Shown in pieces: positions 1 to 9,577 of a DNA stretch of 64,000 nucleotides. Position numbers and translations under genes: made by a program. The notes beneath the pieces were generated by a model. That model was not told where the DNA came from and searched no databases. It saw only the letters and a program-made list of their open reading frames with translations. This DNA is from Saprolegnia diclina VS20 (taxonomy: Eukaryota > Oomycota > Saprolegniomycetes > Saprolegniales > Saprolegniaceae): positions 436,694 to 500,693 of the forward strand of contig NW_008246112.1 in assembly GCF_000281045.1 (NCBI RefSeq), in the 5' to 3' direction. The number at the start of each line of letters is the position of its first letter. Position 1 is the first letter of the stretch.

Positions 1-1078
1 GCGGCGCAGCATGGCCATGCCGACGTCGTCGCCCTCCTTCTTGAGGCCAAAGCGAATGTCAACCAAGCGCGCCACGTACCCTCGATTGCATTTTTATCGT
101 CGACTGCATCATGTAGGAGCATAGGACGGCTGGACGCCGCTGCTTATTGCGGCCAACGGCGGCTTTGACTACATCGTCGAGATGCTCTTGGCGGCCAAAG
201 CCAACGTCAACCAGGCGACAGCGGTGTGCATATTCGTCGGGTATTGAAGTCCGACAAGCTCATGCAGAGGCGTGGTAGCTCGGGTCGACGCCGCTGGCGT
301 ACGCCGCTCAGCACGGCCACGTCAATATTGTGCGCATGCTCTTAGCGGCCAAGGCGAACGTCAACCAGCCGTCCCAGGTAGACAAACCATGTCCATTTTA
401 GTTTGTTTTCGAAATACCACGTAGAAAGGAGAAACGCCGCTGTATGTGGCGGCCGAGACGGGTCAAGCGTCTGTGATTCCGTGGCTCTTGCGGGCCCACG
501 CCGAGCTCGACAAGGCCGACAACGTGCGCACCTCGTTTGCACAATGATGCTATTTGATTATGGTGCTAGAACGGAGTCACGCCGATCATGGCCGCCGCCA
601 ACAACAACCAAGCACACGTTGTCGCACTCCTCACCGACGCCAAGCAACGGCCGTTGGAGCTGCGCTCGGCGCCGTCGTCGCGGTCATCGCCGCCGTCCAG
701 CACTTCGGTACACAGTGTCCTTCGGTTGGCATGATAATCGCGATTTATATACTCTAGTCGCTCAAGGCGGTGCCCATGGAGCTCACCGAGGTGCGCTGCC
801 AGTCGTGCAACACGCCGAATGCCACGACCACCACCAACTGCCTCGACTGCGGTGCGCCGTTGCCGACGGACGCGACCAAGCTCGCCATTTTGCTCAAGCG
901 CGTCGACGGCGCGCCGATCGATGTCGACCTCGCGTGCGCGTTTTGCGACACCTTCAACCCGATGACGTCGCCGGTCTGCAGCGGCTGCGACGACGCCATG
1001 CCGGACGACAAGGCCAAGCTGCGCATCCTCGTCGCGCGCGTTGAGAGAGCTGTTCAGCACGCGTCGCCCCGGCCATGA
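1..1078 (+). CDS. Ankyrin-repeat protein with two RanBP2-type zinc fingers (5' end outside window)
   Basis: The gene runs in from the left edge. Exons read as 1-75, 125-223, 279-377, 425-523, 570-707 and 758-1078, joined by introns of about 46-55 bp that begin GTAC/GTGT/GTAG/GTGC and end in AG. Each exon carries ankyrin signatures such as GWTPLLIAA, STPLAYAA, GETPLYVAA and GVTPIMAAA, with AKANVNQ at repeat junctions. Exons 2, 3 and 4 are each exactly 99 nt, one 33-residue repeat apiece. The last exon encodes two NZF/RanBP2-type fingers of form C-x2-C-x3-N-x6-C-x2-C (CQSCNTPN...CLDC and CAFCDTFN...CSGC). Ankyrin repeats bind proteins, and NZF fingers often bind ubiquitin or RNA. The partner is unknown. 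The protein ends at TGA 1076-1078. Confidence 0.8.
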
Positions 1079-1207
1079 GACGACGCAGTCCAGCCGCTTG
1101 TCGCGTGGAAGCAAGCGCCATCGCTATCGTCGCCGCGTTGCCTATATCTCGCAGTCGACGACGAGGCGGACCCATTGAATATATGTATATAAACAAAGCC
1201 GATACGA

Positions 1208-1838
1208 CTATGGCACGGCCAGCGGAGTGCACTCGGGCGAGAGCGCGACGACGTTGTTGGCTTCGTTGGCACGAAAGCTGAGGTACGACGACCATACAAT
1301 GTTGCCGCTGCTCGACACGAGTGGCCGGAGCGGCAAGGGCGTGAAGCCAAACGTGAGAATGTTCATGGGAATCCAAAAGTAGTTGCCCGCCATCCAGATG
1401 GAGGGCGCACGGTCCAGCGCCTTGTCGACGCCGGCCGCAAACCGGTCTTCGAGCGACCGCGCCTCCTATTCGCATCATGAGAACGTACGGATCGTCCAGC
1501 GATCGACGTACGTGGCGGGTCGGGATGCACCCGGCGTACGAGTTGAAGGCCATGATGCTAATGGGCGCGAACGCAAACTGCTGGACGAGCATCTTCTTGG
1601 CGATGCTCCCAGCGTTCGTAACTGGCCAAAGCGCCTCGAGCCGGCCAAACCACACGTGCAGGAGCGGGCCCTGGAACGCGAGGCCGTACAGCGACGTCAT
1701 GCAGAGGCGCGTGACCGAGAAAGCCTCGTCCTCGTCGCGGAAGAGGCTCTGGGCGATGACGTCGCCAACGCCAAAGATGGCGCCGGTCGTCACCGACTTG
1801 GTCAGTAGCGGGTGCGACGTCAGCAGTCGGCGGTACAT
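1208..1838 (-). CDS. Mpv17/PMP22-family membrane protein
   Basis: Two exons, 1838-1512 and 1465-1208, flank a 46-bp intron (GTACGT...ATAG, phase 0) and encode about 194 aa, the usual family size. The N-terminus MYRRLLTSHPLLTKSVTTG followed by GVGDVIAQ is the classic Mpv17/PMP22 opening, and the C-terminal part holds the signature NYFWIPMNILTFGFTPLPLR then NIVWSSYLSF. Several hydrophobic helices are evident. Family members sit in the inner mitochondrial or peroxisomal membrane and act as channels or in organelle DNA maintenance; which applies here cannot be told. The start was chosen because it aligns with the family N-terminus, although the frame stays open upstream. It is transcribed away from the gene at 2446, sharing an intergenic region with it. 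Confidence 0.85.
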
Positions 1839-2445
1839 AGCGTCTCGGCCTGCCCACGAGTCCGCCACTGACGAAATGCATGGTGTTCGTAGCCATTCCG
1901 CCGCTTCTGATTGGCCAAACAGTTTGCACGGCCATGTGATTGGTGCGAATCCACGAATCACAGCGCATCCACGACCGATGCGACCCTGCCACGACGGAGC
2001 TCACGAAGCTGACCGAATCACGCCACGTACTGCGAAAACATGTACAATGTTGTCCGTACTATGGTCACTGATGATCGACGAGAGGGCAAAACTGTGTTAT
2101 AATCAATAGTCGTCGGGGGATCCAGGGGTCGTCAACGCTCAATCTCGTGCACCTTGTTGCGTCCGGTCGTTTCCAGCGACGCACTGCAGAAGAGAAGGGA
2201 CCGACTTTGCATCTGCGACTAGAGCATGCGACAGCAGAAGGACCTCCGTCCCTTCACACCTCTCTCACATGCCACACTGCGCGCCATGTGCCACCTCGGC
2301 CGTTTGGATCTTTCCGATTTCGGTGGGCTACTCAATGTGGTAACTTTGGCATTTAGCCCTCAAAATGGCGATTACATGTGGCTATTTTCGGCGCATGCCA
2401 CGGGTAATGCGACCCCACGATGAGCTGGCAGTTAGCAATTGTGGC
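1839..2445. promoter_or_regulatory. Shared divergent promoter region
   Basis: These 600 bp separate the leftward Mpv17-like gene from the rightward glutathionylspermidine enzyme. CCAAT-type elements occur close to the Mpv17 start (tctgattggccaaac near 1906 and gtgattggtgcg near 1937). No convincing gene was seen inside. A role as promoter for both genes is inferred from position. Confidence 0.4.
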
Positions 2446-4359
2446 ATGGAACTGCCGGCCGCGCCGCTCGTCGTACCATTCGGGACGCTCCTCGGCATCA
2501 CGGATGGCGGCGTCCACGTCTACTGCTGCGACTACACGACGCTGACGGACGACGCGCGCGCCAACCGCGACGACTTTAAGAGCGTCTTCAATGGGATCAC
2601 GACCGGCTACAAGTGGCAGTGCGTCGAGCTCGGGCGGCGCTACCTGCTCGTCAACTTTGGCGTCGTCTTTGACAACATTGCGATGGCGTACGATATCTTC
2701 CGCCTCAAGAACGTCCGGCGTGTCCAAGATGACCAGCTCGTGCCCATGCATTCGAACGTCAACGGCGAGGCCACCGAGCTGCCCGTGAAGGGCTCGCTCC
2801 TCATCTGGAACCCCGTCGGTGAGTTTGAGCGCACAGGTCACATTGCAGTCATCGTCCACGCCGAGAACGACTATGTCGACATTGTCGAGCAAAACGTCGA
2901 GGACGAGGTGTGGCCCGCCGGCCAAACCTACTCGCGCCGGCTCAAAGCCACTGTCGACGAAGACTCGGGGGCGTACACAATCGTGTGCACGTACGCCGAC
3001 TCGTCGATCCTCGGCTGGATGACCATCGACATGGAGACCGAGTACAACTACGAAGACGTCATGCTCGCAACGCCCAGCGACTTAAGCCGGCGCGAGGTCA
3101 CCGTGTCGGCGGCGGCTGCGGTCGCGTCGTGGCTCGACCCAAGTGCTCCGTACGTGCAGACGTTCCTCGCGACGCCGGGCGCGGCGCTCGCACCGGGCGC
3201 ATCGCCGTACTTTACGCTCACGTCGCACGGGCAGACCGCGCTCGAGTATGCCACCGACCACCTCCACCACATGTTTCTCGACGCGACCGACTACGTTCTG
3301 CACCACGAGAAGGAGCTCGGGCCGCATTTCCGCATTCCACAAAAGCTCTGGCCGCGCATTCGCCGGTCGTGGTTCCGGCGCAAGCCCGACTGTGTCGCGG
3401 GCCGCTTCGACTTTACCTTGACGCAAGACGGTCTCAAGGTGTACGAGTACAACGCCGACTCGGCCTCGTGTCTCCTCGAGTGCGGCCTCACGCAGGACGC
3501 GCTCGCGTCGGTATTGGGGCTGCCCGGCCATAGCAACAGCGCCAAACTCTTTACCAAGCTCGTCGATACGTGGACAGCCCGACGTGTCATTGGCCCCCTG
3601 CACTTGCTCTGCGACGACGAGCCCGAAGAGATCTACCACGCCCAGTACATGGCGGCCGCCGCGACCGCCGCGGGCCTCGAGACGCATGTGGTCGTCGGTC
3701 TCGGCGGCCTTCAGCGCAGCGGCCACGATATTTTGGACGCGTCGGGCAACCTGCTTACCAATGTGTGGAAGACGTGGGCGTGGCGCACGGCGCTCAACGA
3801 GCTCTCGGACGACGAGTGGGCCGGGTACCTCTTTGAAGACGACGCGGTCGACCCCAAGGCGCTAACGACGCCCAAGTACCGCGAGCGCGCCGGCACGACG
3901 ACCATTCTCCTCGTCGATGTCCTGCTGCACCCTGCAATTCGCATTTTCGAACCACTTTGGACCGTCTTGCCGAGCTCAAAGGCCATTTTGCCCGTGCTCA
4001 CCAAGCTGTACCCCAAGCACCCGCTCTTGCTGGCGTCGTCGTTCACACTCACGCCCGAGCTGCAAGCGTCTGGGTACGTGATCAAACCCGTGACGGGTCG
4101 CGCCGGGGCCAACATCTCGGTGGTCGACGCCAACGGCACTGTCTTGTCGCAGTCGCATGGTCGCTGGACCGACGACTCGCCCGTGTACCAGGAGATCGCC
4201 CTCCTCCCGCAATACGCCGGCGAGTACGTCCAGCTCGGCGCGTGGGCGATCGGTGGCGTCTACGGTGGCGCCGTCGTGCGCGCCGACCCGACCAACATCA
4301 TCCGCTTCGAGTCGCCCATCTACCCGATGCGCGTGCTCGACGAGACCGCGTCAGCGTAA
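2446..4359 (+). CDS. Bifunctional glutathionylspermidine synthetase/amidase-like protein, copy 1
   Basis: Intronless, about 637 aa. An N-terminal CHAP amidase domain (residues about 1-200) carries YKWQCVELGRRYLL with Cys59, then TGHIAVIVH (His132) and VDIVEQN (Glu148). This matches the spacing of the E. coli enzyme's Cys59-His131-Glu147 triad. The C-terminal synthetase is of ATP-grasp type (GSP_synth family), with FDFTLTQDGLKVYEYNADSA, LLCDDEPEE and KPVTGRAGANISVVDANG. The known family ligates glutathione to spermidine with ATP and reverses this with the amidase domain; related trypanothione synthetases work in kinetoplastids. ATG 2446 was chosen over the upstream in-frame 2365 because it gives the family length and matches the paralogue at 5867-7741. 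Product specificity cannot be read from sequence. Confidence 0.88.
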   Translation: MELPAAPLVVPFGTLLGITDGGVHVYCCDYTTLTDDARANRDDFKSVFNGITTGYKWQCVELGRRYLLVNFGVVFDNIAMAYDIFRLKNVRRVQDDQLVPMHSNVNGEATELPVKGSLLIWNPVGEFERTGHIAVIVHAENDYVDIVEQNVEDEVWPAGQTYSRRLKATVDEDSGAYTIVCTYADSSILGWMTIDMETEYNYEDVMLATPSDLSRREVTVSAAAAVASWLDPSAPYVQTFLATPGAALAPGASPYFTLTSHGQTALEYATDHLHHMFLDATDYVLHHEKELGPHFRIPQKLWPRIRRSWFRRKPDCVAGRFDFTLTQDGLKVYEYNADSASCLLECGLTQDALASVLGLPGHSNSAKLFTKLVDTWTARRVIGPLHLLCDDEPEEIYHAQYMAAAATAAGLETHVVVGLGGLQRSGHDILDASGNLLTNVWKTWAWRTALNELSDDEWAGYLFEDDAVDPKALTTPKYRERAGTTTILLVDVLLHPAIRIFEPLWTVLPSSKAILPVLTKLYPKHPLLLASSFTLTPELQASGYVIKPVTGRAGANISVVDANGTVLSQSHGRWTDDSPVYQEIALLPQYAGEYVQLGAWAIGGVYGGAVVRADPTNIIRFESPIYPMRVLDETASA

Positions 4360-4469
4360 TAAAAGAAGATATATCCTTGCATTTATCCCTGATTTTATGC
4401 AAATCGAGTTGTTGGATGTTTGCCTAAGATAAATATCCTTAGGGGTGGGTACACGCACAAAGTGTGCCT

Positions 4470-4545
4470 TGTCTCGAGCTCTGCGGGTCTCGAACCCACG
4501 GCCAATGATCAGTTAGGGCTAGGTGATTGGTGGCGGCCGCGCAAC
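4470..4545 (-). other. tRNA-like fragment (B-box and T-arm)
   Basis: On the minus strand, GTGGG-TTCGAGA-CCCGC forms a clean five-base-pair T-arm containing a B-box (GGTTCGAGACC), preceded by an imperfect anticodon-like arm around CTGATCA. No matching 5' acceptor strand or D-arm was found and the variable region is too short. This is a broken tRNA copy or the head of a tRNA-derived SINE rather than a working tRNA. Confidence 0.25.
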
Positions 4546-4561
4546 TGAAACAGTCGTGGGC

Positions 4562-5605
4562 ATGAGCAGCCGGCGCAACGAGCCTGCGGGCGTTGCGTCG
4601 CACACCGATGGGCACCGCAGTAGCCTGCGGCGCAGCTGCATGCACGACTCGATCGAGAAGCCACCGCTCTTCTTTGCCTGGCCAACTACAGGTCCGTCAC
4701 GGTTGCCGGCAACGACGCCAACCGCTGAGCTTGAAGCGCCAAAACTTGCTGCAGCGGCTCTGCCAACGACAGCTGCACCGCCAAGTACGTCGCGTCAGCC
4801 CGTGTCATCGATTCCACCCAGCGTGCCGGAAGCGACATTGGTCATGCCATCACCGACGCCCATGCTGCAGCCGGCAGTCGTTCTCTCAGCGCAGTCGATG
4901 GCGCCCGCCTACATACCGCCGCCTGCCCAGATCATGTACCCGTGCATGTATTACCCAATGACTGCACCAATCCATCAAGCATGCGCCTACCAGTCTCCTC
5001 CGGTAGCCCCCGTACCGGTGGCACCTCCCCCGTCGGTTGCACTGCCTGCAGCGACGCCGGTAGCGACTCCCATTGCACCACCCGCCCCTGCACCACCATT
5101 ATTTGCCACAGCGATGAAGCAGGAAAAGCCTCGTGATGCAGTGGTGTACCCACCGGGGATGCCGCCGTGGGGCGTGTCGTCGCCGCCCGAGCTGCTGCTA
5201 CCGGGCAAGAATGTGTCCGAGGCATCCGAGTATTGGCAATGGCTGCACTGGTATGCGTCGTGGCAGCTCTACTATGAGCAAGGCCGAGAGAAAACCTCGA
5301 GTCAACGCCAGTCGCGTCGCCTTGCCAAGCTCATGGCATCCCTCTTGGAGAAAGAGGCGTCGGCGCACCGAGCGTCGAGGCGCAGCAGCCGAGACCCCAC
5401 TGCATCGACGCGCAGTCGCCATGTGTCCAAGGCCAAGAGCAGTCGCAGCGTAGCTCCGCCGGCCGATGTATGGTGGCTCGATGTCAGTGGCTCGCGAAAG
5501 ACCCGGCATCGCACCAAGCACACCTCCACGAGGTCGCCCGAGGCGCCGACACCAGCAGTTGATACCGCCGATGCTATCTTGACCCTAGAGGAGCTGGCTA
5601 TTTGA
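4562..5605 (+). CDS. Proline/alanine-rich protein with a basic C-terminal tail, unrecognised
   Basis: About 347 aa with no recognised family. The start ATG 4562 (MSSRRNEPAG) was preferred to 4523 because coding-like composition begins there. Residues about 45-210 are a low-complexity Pro/Ala/Val tract with a short aromatic stretch (MYPCMYYPMTAPIHQACAYQ). A compact, more ordered segment follows: PPGMPPWGVSSPPELLLPGK, then EYWQWLHWYASWQLYYEQG, rich in Trp/Tyr and likely helical. After that comes a Ser/Arg-rich basic region (about 245-320) and an acidic end (ILTLEELAI). The tryptophan-rich helix in a disordered protein suggests a docking motif, perhaps nuclear or RNA-linked given the S/R tail; that is inference. 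It lies between the two convergent glutathionylspermidine genes. Confidence 0.6.
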   Translation: MSSRRNEPAGVASHTDGHRSSLRRSCMHDSIEKPPLFFAWPTTGPSRLPATTPTAELEAPKLAAAALPTTAAPPSTSRQPVSSIPPSVPEATLVMPSPTPMLQPAVVLSAQSMAPAYIPPPAQIMYPCMYYPMTAPIHQACAYQSPPVAPVPVAPPPSVALPAATPVATPIAPPAPAPPLFATAMKQEKPRDAVVYPPGMPPWGVSSPPELLLPGKNVSEASEYWQWLHWYASWQLYYEQGREKTSSQRQSRRLAKLMASLLEKEASAHRASRRSSRDPTASTRSRHVSKAKSSRSVAPPADVWWLDVSGSRKTRHRTKHTSTRSPEAPTPAVDTADAILTLEELAI

Positions 5606-5866
5606 ACTAACACTTTACGTGCGAACACGCCATTGCCAAGCATTGAGAGGTCGGTGGCCTTGACGACAAGGCGCCGCAACTACAGATTACGATACGACTG
5701 GTCCATGGCGCCAGAAGTTCCTCGTGAGATGTGGCGTCCGTCACGCTGATCGTGGAGACAGACTCGTCGTCTAGAAAGGACATTTGGGTCGCCTCGCTGC
5801 GTGCGCAGTGTCCATTTTCACATGCAGTTTATTGTGTTGTGCAGTCGATAGTACAAGTAGGACGCT
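5606..5866. other. Short convergent intergenic spacer
   Basis: Between the ends of the proline-rich gene and the leftward copy-2 enzyme; holds only 3' flanks. Confidence 0.4.
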
Positions 5867-7741
5867 CTAGTCGATGACGCGCATCGCGTAGACGAACGAC
5901 TCGAGGCCCATAATCTTGTTGGCGTCGGCGCGAATGATCGTGCCGCCGTGCTCGCCACCAATCGCCCACGTGCCGAGCTGCACGTACTTGCCGTTGTGCT
6001 TTGGGAGCAGCGCAAGCTCTTGGTACACCGGTGTATCGTTGCTCCAGCGGCCGTCCGACTGCGACAAGACACTGCCGTTCGCATCGACGATCGAGATGTT
6101 GGCGCCCGCGCGGCCGGCGACGGGCTTGATGACGTAGCCCGCGGCTTGCAGCGCCGGCGTGAGCACAAACGACGACGTCAACAGCAGCGGGTGGTGCGGG
6201 TAGAGCGTGTTGAGGACCGGCAAAATCGCTTTCGAGCTCGGAATGAGTGTCCAGAGCGGCTCGAAGACGCGGATGCTCGGGCTGAAGAGCACGTCGACGA
6301 GCTTGATGCTGTCGTAGCGGTGCCGCCCGTGCTTGGGCGTGACCCAGCCCATACCGTCACTGCCGTCCGTGGCCAAGAACTCGGTCCACTCGTCCTCCGA
6401 GAGCTCGTTGAGCGCCGTGCGCCACGCCCACGTCTTCCACACGTTGGAGAGAATGTTGCCCGACGCATCCAAGATATCGTGGTCCACGCGAGTGAGGCCG
6501 TGCAGACCGACGACGACGTGCGTCTCGAGGCCCGCCGCGGTCGCAGCCGCCGCCATGTACTGCGTCTGGCAGAGCTCTTCCGGGTCGTCGTCACAGAGCA
6601 AATGCAGTGGTCCAATGACACTGCGGGCTTGCCACGTGTCGACGAGCTTGGTGAAGAGGTGCTCGCTGCCGCTGCGACCGATGGTGTCGAGCTCGGCCAG
6701 CGACGCCCACGCGTCTTGGTTGTAGCCGCACTCCATGAGGCACGAGGCCGAGTCGGCGTTGTACTCGTACACCTTGAGACCCTCTTGCGTCAAGGTAAAG
6801 TCAAAGCGGCCAGCGACAAAGTCGGGCTTGGCGTGGATCCACGAGTGCCACAGCCGCGGCCAGAGCGCCTTTGGGATGCGAAAATGGGCGCCCAGTTCGT
6901 CTTGGTGGTGCAAAATGAAGTCGGTCGCGTCCAAGAACATGTGGTGGAGGTGCTCGGTCGCGTACTCGAGCGCGGCCTGGCCATGGCGGCTCATGCAAAA
7001 GTAGTCCGAGACGCCGGGCGACGGCTGCCAGCTCGGCTGAGCGAGAAACGTTTGCACATACGAACGCGACGGGTCGAGCCACGGTCGCGCGAGGTGGGCC
7101 TCTGTGAGCGTCACTTGGTGCTGCGTAAAGTCCGCGGGCGACGCTTTCGGGACGTCTTCGTAGTTGTACTCGATCTCAAAGTTGACGCTGGTCCAGCCGA
7201 GGATCGACCCATCGTGCGTGCACTGGAGCGTGATGCCTCCCGTCTTTGGGTCGATGATCGTCGGTAGCCGGCGCGAGTACGTTTGGCCGGCCGGCCACAC
7301 AGTAAAGTCGACGTTCTGCTCGACAATGTCCGTGTACGTGGACGTTGCGTCGACAACGACGGCAATGTGGCCCGTCAGCTCAAACTTGCCGAGGGGGTTC
7401 CAGATCAAGAGCGCACCTTTCGCCGGCAGCTGCGTCGCTGCCCCGTTGGCGTGCGGCACGAGCGGGAAGAGCACGTTGTCGGCCACGCGCCGGACGTACT
7501 TGAGGCGAAAGATGTCGTACGCCATCGCAATGTTGTCGTACACGACGCCATGGTTGACGAGCAGGTAGCGCCGGCCGAGCTCGACGCACTGCCACTTGTA
7601 GCCGGTGGTGACGCCGTCGACGACATTCTTAAAGTCGTTGCGATCCGCGAGCGCCGATTCGCCGAGCGTCTCGTAGTCGCAGCAGTGGACCTCGACGCCA
7701 CCGTCGGTCGTGCCCAGCACGGTGCCAAAGGGCGCAGACAT
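5867..7741 (-). CDS. Bifunctional glutathionylspermidine synthetase/amidase-like protein, copy 2
   Basis: Intronless, about 624 aa, starting at ATG 7741 (MSAPFGTVLGTTDGG). The frame extends four codons upstream only through a TTG. It closely resembles the copy at 2446-4359 along its whole length. Amidase triad residues are present: GYKWQCVELGRRYLL (Cys52), TGHIAVVVD (His125) and TDIVEQN (Glu141). The synthetase motifs KVYEYNADSASCLMECG, LLCDDDPEE and KPVAGRAGANISIVDANG are also intact. Both copies therefore look catalytically competent. The insert between amidase and synthetase (around DPSRSYVQTFLAQPSW) and the region around GSDGMGWVTPKHGRHR differ most between copies. Its 5' flank has CCAAT elements. 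It converges on copy 1 across the proline-rich gene, so this is a local inverted duplication or an old pair. Confidence 0.88.
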   Translation of the reverse strand: MSAPFGTVLGTTDGGVEVHCCDYETLGESALADRNDFKNVVDGVTTGYKWQCVELGRRYLLVNHGVVYDNIAMAYDIFRLKYVRRVADNVLFPLVPHANGAATQLPAKGALLIWNPLGKFELTGHIAVVVDATSTYTDIVEQNVDFTVWPAGQTYSRRLPTIIDPKTGGITLQCTHDGSILGWTSVNFEIEYNYEDVPKASPADFTQHQVTLTEAHLARPWLDPSRSYVQTFLAQPSWQPSPGVSDYFCMSRHGQAALEYATEHLHHMFLDATDFILHHQDELGAHFRIPKALWPRLWHSWIHAKPDFVAGRFDFTLTQEGLKVYEYNADSASCLMECGYNQDAWASLAELDTIGRSGSEHLFTKLVDTWQARSVIGPLHLLCDDDPEELCQTQYMAAAATAAGLETHVVVGLHGLTRVDHDILDASGNILSNVWKTWAWRTALNELSEDEWTEFLATDGSDGMGWVTPKHGRHRYDSIKLVDVLFSPSIRVFEPLWTLIPSSKAILPVLNTLYPHHPLLLTSSFVLTPALQAAGYVIKPVAGRAGANISIVDANGSVLSQSDGRWSNDTPVYQELALLPKHNGKYVQLGTWAIGGEHGGTIIRADANKIMGLESFVYAMRVID

Positions 7742-7774
7742 GGCAAAAGGCAAAGTGAGGGCAGGATCTATCCG

Positions 7775-7830
7775 GCATTATGGCCAATCCCATGCGAGAA
7801 CGACTCTGATTGGTCCATTCGGCGGATGTA
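7775..7830 (-). promoter_or_regulatory. CCAAT elements upstream of copy-2 enzyme
   Basis: Two CCAAT-type motifs in opposite orientation (ggccaatccc near 7780 and tctgattggtcc near 7808) lie 40-90 bp upstream of the start. Function is inferred from position and from similar motifs upstream of other genes here. Confidence 0.35.
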
Positions 7831-9577
7831 TCATCGCGACTTCGGCAAACGAAGTTCCTTCTGCGCGCCACGTAGTTGGATCTAGTCGTTCGTTGGCGCG
7901 CTATATGACTCTTACATAAAGTTTATATGGCTCTCGAAGACCTTGGAGGTCCTAGGTCCGATACCGGTGCGACGCTAGCAGCGATAGAACTTCGCGTGTG
8001 CCTGCTGTCCTTGGTGAAGCCTCCGGTAGGTTTACCATGCACCAGACCAATATAGATAGAATCGAGGTCTACACAGAGTAATCAAGCCTCGCGAGCCCTC
8101 CGGCAATAGCGAGCGATAACCGAAGCACAGATCAACCAGCCAAAAGTAATCAAACCTCGACGCGCTCGCAACGAAACAACTTCCAGATGCACAGCACCCG
8201 AGGGCTTTCACTGTCCCAGGTCGACTACAGGTTGCACCGAGTGGGATTCGGCAACACGGGGCAGGCGAGGCAGACGAACTCTCTCAGTCATACCGTCCAG
8301 CATCCCAGATAACACCTTCGTTCGCAAATAACATAACCACTGGCGATTTTGAACTACAGTCATTTGAGTAATCTGACTCCCACTTCTAGTTTAGCTGTGG
8401 ATAATGCCCAGATTAGCTGTAGTTGATGCCCCCTTTCCGATCTAGTTGGCGCTTAGTCGATGCTCGTCAACGGTCCTATAGATCAACCCCACGAACCCTC
8501 TCGAGATTCTAAACGTGTCATCGCTCGTGGTGCGATGACGTTTGCCCGTGTCGACGGCTGACGGCTCGTGCAAATAGTAGAGCTTCACAGCCTCAGACAA
8601 TGCGACCCTCGAGCGAAACGACCTCATCTCACATTGGACACCGAGTACTAGTACCCTAGTAAGACTCGCTGCTCCAGCTAGTGAAGTCTACCTCGTTGAC
8701 AGACTCGCGCCCCCAGCGCCGTGAACGACTTGGCCACACGAGCAGCTCGGCATTTCCAACAGCAATGCCTCGCCTCGGGCGACCATCGAGCTCGGATGCT
8801 CGAGCCTCGCCAACAAATACCACGGCCTCGCGCTCAAAAGCCGCGCGGCATGGTGGTTGAGTGGAAGCGCCGCTTGCCTACGGTCGTCTCGTCGCAGCGA
8901 CTGGTGGAGCCTGGCGAAGTCGACTGCAGTCTACGTCGCGTAGCACGTGTTGTTCTCCCAACTGCGCTTGTCGTTCATCGAGAGCTCGTCCGGGCGAACT
9001 GTTACTTCGCGTGTATACCTCCTCCTTCAGTCAACAGGCATAGCCAGAACGACGCCAGGGATGGACCTTGCCACACCGTCAGCATCGCCGACGGAAAGGC
9101 CAGATCCAGGATTGTCGAACGGCCCAATTGCAACCCACAGTGGTCGCTAGCCGCACGCAACTTTACGATTGGGTCATTTCGAGTTTCGTATCGATAAGTG
9201 CAAGCGTGGGGCCGTCGCATACACAGCTCCTATGTAACGGAACATCGCTGGATTCCCCTTTGCTCGCCGCATGTGCTATCGACGGCACGTCTCGTACTGC
9301 ACAGTTAACATGGTGATGCAGTATGCGCTGGCAGCTTTGCGAAGACAGCGCCTCTTGATGCATGCCAGCGCCGCGCTGATTAAAGTTGGGTGCGAATAGC
9401 CACGCCGCCGAGGGCCAGGTCAAGTGGCATCGAACGGCCCGTGTAGCACCCGTGTCACAGTGGCAGGTGGATGGCGCGTCGGCTCCAAAGCTGGCCCTCC
9501 GCCGTCGCAAGCTGCCGCGCCGTGTACTGTCACGGCTGACCACTTCAAGCTCTTGCTAGAATTCAATTCGCTCCGCC
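7831..9577. other. Intergenic region without a recognisable gene
   Basis: About 1.7 kb. Open stretches exist (for example 8721-9197 forward) but their codon use does not resemble neighbouring genes, no family was recognised, and frames shift repeatedly. It may hold decayed mobile or gene sequence. Immediately upstream of 9578 it must hold the promoter of the pseudokinase gene. Confidence 0.4.

Noticed and set aside
8721-9197. Plus-strand 158-residue frame
   Set aside because: Codon third positions do not show the local GC bias, frames on all phases are equally open, and no family was recognised.
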